From Cypionkella psychrotolerans (lineage in GTDB: Bacteria; Pseudomonadota; Alphaproteobacteria; Rhodobacterales; Rhodobacteraceae), in assembly GCF_001294535.1 (NCBI RefSeq), contig NZ_LGIC01000090.1, positions 1 through 64,000 of the forward strand: DNA of 64,000 nucleotides, read 5' to 3'. Shown here piece by piece: positions 1 to 6,732 of this stretch. Made by a program: the position numbers and the translations under genes. Each line of letters opens with the position of its first letter. Position 1 is the stretch's first letter. Below the pieces are notes generated by a model. It saw nothing but the letters and a program-made list of their open reading frames with translations. It was not told the origin of the DNA and did no database searches.

Positions 1-92
1 CCCGCCTGCCCGACGTCGAGGGCGACAACCCCAAACGCCAGAAGTTCAAGCGCTGCCCGATCCATTGGCCGACAGGCGGGTTCTTCCACATC

Positions 93-131
93 CGCTGCCC
101 TCTCGTGGTTTGCGTGCAAACCACGAGAGGG
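93..131. repeat. 39-nt palindromic insert in the IS481 relic (copy A)
   Basis: Between the codons for FFHI and DIAEM, which adjoin in the family, lie 39 extra nucleotides. Positions 98-113 (CCCTCTCGTGGTTTGC) and 116-131 (GCAAACCACGAGAGGG) are perfect 16-bp inverted arms separated by only two bases. The frame is kept. That this is an insert is inferred from family sequence; the palindrome itself is seen. Confidence 0.7.
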
Positions 132-308
132 GACATCGCTGAGATGCAGACCGCTGAAGGCAAGCTCTCGCTCTTCGTCGGCATCGACCGGACTGCCAAG
201 TTCGCCGTCGCGCAACGCGTTGCAACGGCTGACAGACGCACCGTCTGGGAGTTCGTGCAACACATGCTCGAAGTCGTGCCCTATCAGGTTCATACCATTC
301 TCCCCGAT

Positions 309-350
309 CGAGCCATTGGAAGCGCCACGGGTTCAAGCCCAATGGCGAGG
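309..350. repeat. Palindromic insert (net 39 nt) after the catalytic Asp codon of the IS481 relic (copy B)
   Basis: The family motif T-D-N-G-I-Q-F-A-E-Q is split after Asp (306-308). Fourteen codons replace the single Asn codon before Gly-Ile (351-356), a net gain of 39 nt. GCCATTGG (312-319) and CCAATGGC (339-346) form an 8-bp inverted repeat with a 19-nt spacer, and a CCCC/GGGG pair lies outside at 302-305 and 349-352. It is a weaker hairpin than copies A and C. Confidence 0.55.
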
Positions 351-497
351 GGCATCCCGTTCGCCGAGCAACCCCGGAACCGCAATACGATCTACTCCCG
401 GCCAATGCGCTTCGACATGATCTGCGAGGCCAACGGGATTGAACACAGGCTGACGAAACCCAACCACCCATGGACGAACGGCCAAGTCGAGCGAATG

Positions 498-536
498 CTT
501 CTCGGTGTTTGACGGCAAACAGCTGTCAGCCAACCG
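498..536. repeat. 39-nt palindromic insert in the IS481 relic (copy C), carrying a stop codon
   Basis: These 39 extra nucleotides separate the codons for GQVERM and NRTIKDATIKRFHYD, which are contiguous in the family. GTTTG (507-511) and CAAAC (516-520) form a tight hairpin, and TGACGGC (510-516) pairs imperfectly with GCTGTCA (522-528). A TGA at 510-512 ends the reading frame. The order TCTCG, GTTTG, 3-4 nt, CAAAC resembles copy A. Confidence 0.6.
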
Positions 537-796
537 AACCGCACGATCAAGGACGCGACGATCAAGCGCTTCCACTACGACAGCCACGACCAGTTGCGAA
601 TACATCTCGCCGACTTCCTGGCAGCCTACAACTTCGCCCGACAGCACAAGACGCTGAACGGCCTCAGGCCCTACGCATACATCTGCAAAATCTGGACATC
701 AGAGCCAGATCGATTCATCCTAAACCCGATCCACCGGATGCCGGGACTGAACACTTAGGTATTCATTTGTGCGCTGCCTGCTCTGGGGTTTGCAGA

Positions 797-1198
797 TCAG
801 GCCCGCCGCAGGACCTGCACATGTGGCACAACGGGAGGGGCTTCGGTGGGCAGACGCGCGACCGATACCAGCGAAAGCTGACCCGCGCAGCCTTGGCTGA
901 GGATCGACGTGCCAATATCCGATGTCACCGCATTCGGGTTGCCGTTCATGCAGGTGCGCCGCGACCCTGCAAGATCAATCGGCGCATACCAAGCCCCCGT
1001 CGCAAGCTGCACCACGCCTTGCCGGATCGCATCCGATACCTGCGCCGAAGCCAAAACCGCACCGCGTTCGTTCCAGATGTTCCAGATGCGGATCATATTG
1101 CCATCAGCAATCCCCAAGCGTGCCGCATCTTAGGGATTCATACGCGCAACCTCGCGGCAATGGCGCTTGCCGCCCATGCTGGCCGCGCCAAAATCAAG
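797..1198 (-). pseudogene. C-terminal remnant of a DMSO/TMAO/biotin-sulfoxide reductase (molybdopterin oxidoreductase)
   Basis: Read on the minus strand, the sequence gives QLDFGAASMGGKRHCREVARMNP, a stop codon, DAARLGIADGNMIRIWN, then GVVQLATGAWYAPID, NGNPNAVTSDIGTS and LSQGC. This is the C-terminal molybdopterin-dinucleotide-binding domain of the TorA/BisC/DmsA class. The internal TAA and a 9-nt tandem duplication giving the extra residues in WNIWN mark it as dead. It is cut at about 1198 by the neighbouring IS3 relic, and its N-terminal two thirds are absent. The intact enzyme would have reduced an S- or N-oxide in the periplasm. Confidence 0.75.
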
Positions 1199-1311
1199 CT
1201 GTCCGCCGTCGCTGCGGGCGCAAGCGGGCCATCGGCACGCGGTCCCCGATGGTGCTGCCGTTGATGCCGAACCAGCGCTGGTCGCTCGACTTCGTGTCCG
1301 ACCAACTCACC

Positions 1312-1352
1312 CCCTCTAGGCAGATTGCTGCACAATCGCCTGTCGGGCAATG
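1312..1352. repeat. 41-nt palindromic insert in the IS3 relic (copy D)
   Basis: SDQLT and DGHRFRI adjoin in the family but are separated here by 41 nt. GATTG (1323-1327) and CAATC (1333-1337) flank the loop CTGCA. The longer imperfect arms run from CCCTCTAGGCA (from 1312) to GCCTGTCGGG (ending 1347). The insert begins with CCCTCT as the copy A palindrome does, and its GGC(A)GATTG...CAATCGCC core matches copy F at 52133-52171. Confidence 0.6.
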
Positions 1353-1507
1353 GATGGCCACCGCTTCCGGATCATGACCGTGGCCGATGACTGCACGCGG
1401 GAATGCTTGGCCCTGATCGCCGACACCTCACGTCGGGGGCACGGGTGGCGCGTGAACTGGCCACGCTATTCGACGCCCGCGGCAAACCCACGACGGTGCT
1501 CAGCGAT

Positions 1508-1551
1508 CGACGAAGATCAGAAAACGATCCGGGGGATCGTTTTCCTGAGGG
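1508..1551. repeat. Palindromic insert (net 41 nt) after the catalytic Asp codon of the IS3 relic (copy E)
   Basis: The transposase motif VLSD-NG is split after Asp (1505-1507). AAAACGATCC (1521-1530) and GGATCGTTTT (1534-1543) are perfect 10-bp arms with a 3-nt spacer, flanked by CAG and CCTG. Compared with the family spacing the net gain is 41 nt, the same as copy D. The exact 3' edge is blurred by a G run. Confidence 0.55.
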
Positions 1552-1950
1552 GGGGGCCAGTTCACCTCGAACGCGATCCTGACTTTCGCCGATGACCGCA
1601 AGATCGACCGGCACTGCATCGCGCCCAGCCAGCCGACCCAGAACGCCATTATCGAGAGCTTCAACGGACGCCAGCGCGACGAGTTGTTGAACGAGACACT
1701 GTTCCCGTCCCTACACTATGCCCGGATCACGCTCGCTGCCTGACGCACGGATTACACCACCGAACGACCCCATTCCCGACTCGGCTGGCAGACGCCTGCC
1801 GCCTTCGCCCAGACCTTCACATCGCAACGGGGCCCGACGCAGCGCAACTCGCAAAGCTTCGCGCCAGCCCCCGTCGCTCAACCCGCCCAAAAGGGCAAAA
1901 CGCAAACCCGGGGTTTCGCTCGCGCTGGATAAAAGTTGGGGGCAACGTCA

Positions 1951-2065
1951 CGGTCGTCTCAACGTCGGGAGATGGCCGGGAATGCGGTGGCGCGTGGCGG
2001 GGTCAGCATAGCCTTGGCCTGCCGGGCGTTCAGTCTCGGCGAGACTTGCTATCGCTACAGCCCGA
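1951..2065 (+). pseudogene. N-terminal scrap of a second IS3-family orfB
   Basis: The frame reads RREMAGNAVARGGVSIALACRAF and then GETCYRYSP. This is the helix-turn-helix-like start of an IS3-family OrfB of a different subgroup from the relic just upstream. It ends abruptly, and the following bases are a short repeat shared with 53298-53374. It is a fragment only. Confidence 0.55.
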
Positions 2066-2092
2066 ACCATTGCCGAGCAATGGGGCATCGGT

Positions 2093-2170
2093 GGCATCAC
2101 ACCCGCCCAGAAACTGAAAATGGCTGCGTAAGTTCTACGAATGCACCCCGTTAAAAATGGGGGGATTACC
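2093..2170. repeat. 78-bp sequence repeated at 53298-53374
   Basis: The stretch from GGCATCACACCCGC to CCCCGTTAAAAATGGGG and GGATTACC occurs again, in the same orientation and with scattered differences, at 53298-53374. Both copies lie beside IS3-family scraps, so they are probably the end of one IS or a shared insertion scar. Confidence 0.7.
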
Positions 2171-2173
2171 CAG

Positions 2174-2434
2174 TCACAGATTCACGTCGATTTCGTCTGC
2201 GCTGCGGGTAAAAATGGACGAGCCGCAGGGAGGACAGAAAAATCGCCCGGCATAGTCGTGTGTTTCGTAGAAGATTGGAACGCCCGGAGATGCACGGCGA
2301 AGGCAAGGCCCGCAGACCGCCTCGCCCGATAAACGTGATTTTTCCGCCTCATTTACAGCCTTTCCGAGCACAGGGACAGGATCGGCCCCGGTGACGTGCA
2401 GTTCGGCATTGCTTGCACCCTGCTTGCGTGCCAT
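2174..2434 (-). pseudogene. Possible GFA-domain (glutathione-dependent formaldehyde-activating-like) remnant
   Basis: An 86-aa minus-strand reading frame contains ASNAELHVTGADPV and ends FFCPPCGSSIFTRSADEIDVNL. The C-P-x-C-G-S-x-I-F pattern followed by a D-x-I-x-V ending resembles the C-terminal half of GFA/CENP-V-like zinc proteins. The N-terminal zinc-binding half (CHC...C) is missing. The frame ends against the 2093-2170 repeat and overlaps the region upstream of the LacI gene. It is probably non-functional; a chance ORF is possible. Confidence 0.35.
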
Positions 2435-2483
2435 CCACGGCACATTCCCACGCAGCCGCGTCAGCTGGCCGAACGGACCGCCC

Positions 2484-3509
2484 ATGGTTACCATTAAGCA
2501 AATCGCAAACGCCGTTGGGGTGTCCTCGGCAACCGTTTCCCGCGTGCTGAATTTTGACAGCACGCTGTCGGTCAGCCCGCAGACCCGCAAGGCCATTGTC
2601 GAGACGGCAGAGGCGCTGAACTACGCCACCCCGCGCAATCGCAAACCCGTGGAGCACAAGCTTGATCGGAAAATCGCGCTTGTGCATTTTCTGCGTCCGG
2701 AACAAGAACTGATCGACCCCTATTATGTGGCGATCCGCTTGGGCATCGAAAGCCGCTGCAATGATCTGAAGTTTGAAACCGTGCAGGTCTATCACACCGA
2801 TTCCGTGCCCGACCCGACTTTGCTGAAAGCCGCCGCCGGGGTCATCGTCGTCGGGTTGCACAGTCAGGCCGAAATTGACTGGGTGCTGCGGCACAATTCC
2901 ACAGTGGTTTTTGCCGATTTTTCGCCTGAGAGCGACGCTTATGACAGCATCCGCAGCGATCTTGATCTGGCAATGCGCAAGCTGTTGCAGGCGCTGGAGG
3001 ATCAGGGCTATCGCAGGATGGCGTTTGTCGGCTGGGAAACCGCCAGCACCCGCAGCGCCACAGGCGTCGCGGACCGCAGGCTTCCGGCCTATGTGGAATG
3101 GATGCGCGCGCGCGGGCGCTATGAACCCGAGTTGTGCCAGATTGGCGATAACACCGAGCAAAGCGGCTATGATCTGACGCGACAACTGCTTGAAACCGGG
3201 CAGCGACCGGATGCGTTGATCACCGGTAACGACAATATGGCGGTTGGTGCTTACCGCGCCATTCATGAATTCAACCTGAAAATCCCCGCCGATATTGCGG
3301 TGGCCAGCTTTAACGACATTCCGGTCGCGCAATTTCTGAACCCTCCGTTGACCACCGTGCGCCTACCTGCCGAAGAGATTGGTCAAACTGCGGTGGAAAT
3401 GCTGGTTGAACGGCTAGCCGGGCGCAGCACGCCGAAATGTGCGTTGCTGGCGTCGCGTCTGATCCTGCGCTCTAGCACACGGCAAAAGCCGCGATCAGTG
3501 CCTAAGTAA
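2484..3509 (+). CDS. LacI-family transcriptional regulator of the adjacent sugar operon
   Basis: This is a 341-aa LacI/GalR repressor. The N-terminal helix-turn-helix (residues 4-23, IKQIANAVGVSSATVSRVLN) is followed by a hinge and a periplasmic-binding-protein-like effector domain from about residue 60 to 330 (for example DALITGNDNMAVGAYRAIHE). ATG 2484 was chosen because the DNA-binding motif starts three codons later; an in-frame upstream extension has no homology. It lies 92 nt before lacE in the same direction and presumably senses the transported sugar or a derivative. Only the family and context are seen, not the effector. Palindromes at 3506-3517 and 3511-3523 are candidate operators. 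Confidence 0.9.
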   Translation: MVTIKQIANAVGVSSATVSRVLNFDSTLSVSPQTRKAIVETAEALNYATPRNRKPVEHKLDRKIALVHFLRPEQELIDPYYVAIRLGIESRCNDLKFETVQVYHTDSVPDPTLLKAAAGVIVVGLHSQAEIDWVLRHNSTVVFADFSPESDAYDSIRSDLDLAMRKLLQALEDQGYRRMAFVGWETASTRSATGVADRRLPAYVEWMRARGRYEPELCQIGDNTEQSGYDLTRQLLETGQRPDALITGNDNMAVGAYRAIHEFNLKIPADIAVASFNDIPVAQFLNPPLTTVRLPAEEIGQTAVEMLVERLAGRSTPKCALLASRLILRSSTRQKPRSVPK

Positions 3510-3523
3510 AATTTTACTAAAAT
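3506..3523. promoter_or_regulatory. Overlapping AT-rich palindromes, candidate LacI operator
   Basis: GTAAAATTTTAC (3506-3517) is a perfect 12-bp palindrome and overlaps ATTTTACTAAAAT (3511-3523), a perfect 6+1+6 inverted repeat. They lie between the regulator stop and lacE. They lack the central CG typical of many LacI operators, so the role is inferred. A CGAGAC/GTCTCG hairpin at 3564-3585 precedes the lacE ribosome-binding site. Confidence 0.35.
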
Positions 3524-3601
3524 AATTTGCGCGATGTTTCTGAACGCGCTACGCTTCATCCCACGAGACCAGAAAATGAGTCTCGATCATGGGAGGAAAA
3601 C

Positions 3602-4873
3602 ATGAATAAGATGCTCGCACGTGTGCGAAATACGGCTATTTTTGCCTCAGGCATCAGCTTGTTGGCCTTGAGTTCGGCCATGGCTACCGAGATTACGGTT
3701 TGGAGCTGGGATCCGAACTTTAACGGTGCCACGATGAAAGAGGCGGCTGCGCGCTACGCCGTCACCCACCCCGATGTGACGGTGAACCTCGTCGATTTCG
3801 CCAAGGCCGACCTTGAGCAGAAGCTGCAGGCGCAGCTGGCATCCGGCACAACCGACGGTCTGCCCGACATTGTTCTGGTGGAAGACTACGGCGCCCAGAA
3901 ATACCTTTTGTCCTTTCCCGGCGCGTTCGAGCCTTTGAACGGTAAGATCGACTACAGCGGCTTCGCCCCCTACAAGGTTCAACTGGCCACTGTAGACGAC
4001 AAAACATATTCGCTGCCTTTTGATTCTGGCGTGACGGGCCTGTTCTACCGCACCGACATTCTGGCCGAGGCAGGCTTTACGGCGGCCGATCTGCAAGACA
4101 TCACCTGGGACCAGTTCATCGACATCGCCGAGGTCGTGAAAGAAAAGACCGGCCACCCGATGCTCGGCATCGACCTAAACGATGCCGGTGCGGTGCGTGT
4201 CCTGCTGCAATCGGCGGGCAAGTGGTACTTCACCCCGGATGGCCAGCCCGACATCGCAGGAAGTGCGACTTTCAAGGCGGCGCTTGAAACCTATGCCAAG
4301 CTGTTGCAGGCCAAAGAGATTTACAAACCCGTCTCTGGCTGGACCGAGTACACGGGCGGCTTTACCAGCGGTGAGGTGGCTTCGGTCTTTACTGGCGTCT
4401 GGATGACGGCCACGATCAAGGCGGCTGACATGTCGGGCAAATGGGGCGTGGCACCCTTGCCGAAATTGGCAGGCGTTGAAGGGGCTACCCATGCGTCGAA
4501 CCTTGGCGGCTCCAGCTGGTATGTGCTGTCCTCGTCGGCGGAGAAAGATCAGGCCGTCGATTTGCTTGCCGAAGTTTGGGGCAAGGATGTCGATTTTTAC
4601 CAGAAAATTCTGGTCGATCAGGGCGCTGTAGGTTCACTTCTGGCCGCGCGCGAGGGCGAGGCTTATAAGGCGACCGATGCCTATTTCGGCGGGCAGGCGG
4701 TGTGGCAAAGCTTCTCTGACTGGTTGGCCCAAATCCCACCGGTGAACTACGGTATCTTCACCAACGAGGCAGATGCAGCGGTAGCCGCCCAGCTTCCGAC
4801 ACTGGCCAACGGTGGCTCGGTGGATGATGCGATTGCCGCGATCGACGCGCAAGTGCGCGCGCAGATCCAGTAA
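3602..4873 (+). CDS. lacE: Sugar ABC transporter substrate-binding protein (LacE-like)
   Basis: This is a 423-aa family-1 extracellular solute-binding protein. The start ATG 3602 follows a strong GGGAGG Shine-Dalgarno sequence. A signal peptide (NKMLARVRN..., hydrophobic core AIFASGISLLALSS) is cleaved after AMA, before TEITVWSWD. The mature protein has the usual two-lobe pattern with NLGGSSWYVLS near the C-terminal third. It captures a sugar in the periplasm for the two permeases downstream. The order binding protein, permease, permease, GH2, ATPase matches lacEFGZK of Agrobacterium radiobacter, hence lactose or another beta-galactoside is the best guess. A stem-loop directly after the stop may raise its expression above the downstream genes. 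Confidence 0.8.
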   Translation: MNKMLARVRNTAIFASGISLLALSSAMATEITVWSWDPNFNGATMKEAAARYAVTHPDVTVNLVDFAKADLEQKLQAQLASGTTDGLPDIVLVEDYGAQKYLLSFPGAFEPLNGKIDYSGFAPYKVQLATVDDKTYSLPFDSGVTGLFYRTDILAEAGFTAADLQDITWDQFIDIAEVVKEKTGHPMLGIDLNDAGAVRVLLQSAGKWYFTPDGQPDIAGSATFKAALETYAKLLQAKEIYKPVSGWTEYTGGFTSGEVASVFTGVWMTATIKAADMSGKWGVAPLPKLAGVEGATHASNLGGSSWYVLSSSAEKDQAVDLLAEVWGKDVDFYQKILVDQGAVGSLLAAREGEAYKATDAYFGGQAVWQSFSDWLAQIPPVNYGIFTNEADAAVAAQLPTLANGGSVDDAIAAIDAQVRAQIQ

Positions 4874-4883
4874 TCCAAACCCT

Positions 4884-4907
4884 GACCGGGGCCCGACTGC
4901 CCCGGTC
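4884..4907 (+). promoter_or_regulatory. Intercistronic stem-loop after the binding-protein gene
   Basis: GACCGGGGC (4884-4892) and GCCCCGGTC (4899-4907) form a perfect 9-bp stem with a 6-nt loop, 10 nt after the lacE stop and 114 nt before the first permease. No T run follows, so it is more likely an mRNA-stabilising or attenuating hairpin than a full terminator. Confidence 0.65.
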
Positions 4908-5021
4908 TCCAACTTGCAGGTCCAAAGCTGCGCTGCTCTGATCGGCGGCGGTGCAGGCAGGCTGTAGGGCTCACGTCTGGCAGTCAGGGTGCGTGCTGGT
5001 GGCAAACGTCCGGGGGGGAAG

Positions 5022-5906
5022 ATGGCAAAATCACGTATTGGCAGGGCTGAACAGCTGAATGGCTGGCTGTTTATTGCACCGGCACTGGTGCTGCTCGGCA
5101 TCTTCATGATCTATCCGATCCTGTGGTCGCTGTGGATGAGCTTTCAGACCGGTCGCGGTATGAACTACAGCTTTGGCGGCTTTGCCAATATCATCCGGCT
5201 TACCGAAGACCCGGTCTTCATCCGGGCGCTGACCAATACCGGCATCTTTCTTGTGGTGCAGGTGCCGATCATGATCGTGCTGGCGCTGTTGTTCGCGGCG
5301 GCGTTGAACAACCCCAACCTGCGCTTTCGCGGCTTTTTCCGAACCGCGATCTTTCTGCCCTGCGTGACCTCACTGGTGGCCTATTCGATCCTATTCAAGT
5401 CGATGTTCGCCAGCGATGGGGTGATCAACGATCTTGCCATGGTGCTGAGGCTGATGGATGCGCCGATTTCCTGGCTGGGCGATCCGTTCTGGGCGCGGGT
5501 GGTGATCATTCTGGCGATCACCTGGCGTTGGACCGGCTACAACATGATCTTCTATCTTGCCGCCATGCAGAATATCGACAAGTCGATCTACGAGGCGGCC
5601 CGGATCGACGGGGTTCCGGCTTGGGCGCGGTTCGTCTACATCACCCTTCCGATGCTGAAGCCGGTGATCTTGTTCACCACGGTGATTTCCACCATCGGCA
5701 CGCTGCAGCTGTTTGACGAGGTCAACAACATCACGCTGGGCGGGCCATCGGATTCGACGCTGACCCTGTCGCTCTATATCTACAACCTGACCTTCAAATT
5801 CATGCCCAGCTTTGGCTATGCCGCGACGGTGTCCTACGTGATCGTGCTGTTGGTGGCGGTGCTGTCCTACTTGCAATTTCTTGTCGCAAGGGACCGCAAA
5901 GCATGA
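5022..5906 (+). CDS. lacF: Sugar ABC transporter permease 1 (LacF/MalF type)
   Basis: This is a 294-aa inner-membrane permease with six predicted hydrophobic helices, beginning LNGWLFIAPALVLLGIF. The cytoplasmic EAA loop, which docks the ATPase, is at about residues 194-212 (YEAARIDGVPAWARFVYIT). ATG 5022 has a G-rich ribosome-binding site directly upstream; a GTG 33 nt earlier is a less likely start. Its stop overlaps the start of the second permease by 4 nt, indicating translational coupling. It forms the channel with LacG. Confidence 0.85.
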   Translation: MAKSRIGRAEQLNGWLFIAPALVLLGIFMIYPILWSLWMSFQTGRGMNYSFGGFANIIRLTEDPVFIRALTNTGIFLVVQVPIMIVLALLFAAALNNPNLRFRGFFRTAIFLPCVTSLVAYSILFKSMFASDGVINDLAMVLRLMDAPISWLGDPFWARVVIILAITWRWTGYNMIFYLAAMQNIDKSIYEAARIDGVPAWARFVYITLPMLKPVILFTTVISTIGTLQLFDEVNNITLGGPSDSTLTLSLYIYNLTFKFMPSFGYAATVSYVIVLLVAVLSYLQFLVARDRKA

Positions 5907-6721
5907 GCCGCCTTGCCGCAAACCTTCGCGCCGCACTGGTCTATGGCCTGTTGTCACTGGCAGCTTTTCTGTCGATCTTTCCGTTCTTCTGGATGCTGGT
6001 CGGCACCACAAACACGGCGGCTGACATCATCAAGGGCAAGGTCAGTTTCGGCGGCGCGCTGTCTCAAAACATCAGCAATCTGTTTGCCCAAGTGGATATG
6101 CTGCAGGTGTTCTGGAACTCGGCTTTTCTGGCGGTGGTGGGCACGATCCTGACCTTGGCCGTCTCGTCTTTGGCGGGCTATGCCTTTGAAATGTTTCAGT
6201 CCAAAACACGCGAACGGCTGTTTTCGGTTCTGCTGCTGATCCTGTCGATTCCGTTTGCGGCGATCATGGTGCCGTTGTTCGTGATGATGGCAAAACTGAA
6301 GCTGATCAACACCTTCACCGCCATTCTGCTGCCCATCATCGCCTCTGTCTTCATCATCTTCTACTTCCGTCAGGCGACAAAAGCCTTCCCACGGGAGTTG
6401 CGCGATGCGGCAAAGATCGACGGACTGAAAGAGTGGCAGATCTTTATCTACATCTATCTGCCGGTGATGCGGTCGACCTATGCCGCTGCCATCATCATTG
6501 TGTTCCTCGCGAACTGGAACAACTATCTTTGGCCGCTGATCGTCTTGCAAACCAATGAAAACAAGACGTTGACGCTGGTTATCTCATCGCTGGCCTCGTC
6601 CTATTACCCCGATTACGGCGTGGTCATGGTGGCGACGGTTTTGGCGACCCTGCCCACTGTCATCGTTTTCTTCCTGCTTCAGCGGCGCTTTGTCGAAGGG
6701 CTGACAGGATCTATCAAATAA
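5903..6721 (+). CDS. lacG: Sugar ABC transporter permease 2 (LacG/MalG type)
   Basis: This is a 272-aa permease of the MalG/UgpE branch. It has an N-terminal helix AALVYGLLSLAAFLSIF, further helices, and an EAA loop near residues 168-186 (RDAAKIDGLKEWQIFIYIY). It overlaps lacF by ATGA and is followed 11 nt later by the GH2 gene. It pairs with LacF in the inner membrane. The substrate is inferred from the glycosidase next door. Confidence 0.85.
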   Translation: MSRLAANLRAALVYGLLSLAAFLSIFPFFWMLVGTTNTAADIIKGKVSFGGALSQNISNLFAQVDMLQVFWNSAFLAVVGTILTLAVSSLAGYAFEMFQSKTRERLFSVLLLILSIPFAAIMVPLFVMMAKLKLINTFTAILLPIIASVFIIFYFRQATKAFPRELRDAAKIDGLKEWQIFIYIYLPVMRSTYAAAIIIVFLANWNNYLWPLIVLQTNENKTLTLVISSLASSYYPDYGVVMVATVLATLPTVIVFFLLQRRFVEGLTGSIK

Positions 6722-6732
6722 GGTTTCTATCC

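Larger units (their letters stand above)
3..758 (+). pseudogene. IS481-family transposase relic (DDE integrase core), 5' truncated by window edge
   Basis: One frame carries the C-terminal half of an IS481-type DDE transposase. Visible pieces are RLPDVEGDNPKRQKFKR at the start, FVGIDRTAKFAVAQ, FAEQPRNRNTIYSRPMRFDM, HRLTKPNHPWTNGQVERM, and a tail ending KIWTSEPDRFILNP...MPGLNT at 758. All pieces stay in the same frame, but the reading is broken by extra stretches at 93-131, 309-350 and 498-536. The last contains a TGA stop at 510-512. The second catalytic Asp (306-308) is separated from its usual Asn-Gly by one of these stretches. The gene is therefore dead. The family assignment rests on remembered family sequence; the fragmentation is directly visible. 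Confidence 0.85.
1199..1932 (+). pseudogene. IS3-family (IS407-like) orfB transposase relic
   Basis: Pieces of an IS3-family OrfB follow one another in changing frames: GRKRAIGTRSPMVLP, PNQRWSLDFVSDQLT, then [94 protein letters not shown], ending at TAA 1930-1932. Two extra stretches (1312-1352 and 1508-1551) each shift the frame. A one-base loss occurs near 1431. A TGA at about 1741 sits where the family has Trp. The second insert lies directly after the catalytic Asp codon (1505-1507). The element is inactive. Confidence 0.85.

Noticed and set aside
64-80. A fourth possible insert in the IS481 relic (five extra codons before GFFHI)
   Set aside because: Only 15 nt and without a convincing hairpin, so not counted with the 39-nt inserts.
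1-80. CCCGCCTG (1-8) and CAGGCGGG (73-80) inverted repeat as an IS end
   Set aside because: The left copy encodes conserved transposase residues, so the pairing is probably coincidental.
2349-3332. 327-codon open frame antisense to the LacI gene
   Set aside because: It is a GC-driven shadow: no family motif, fully overlapped by a well-supported regulator.
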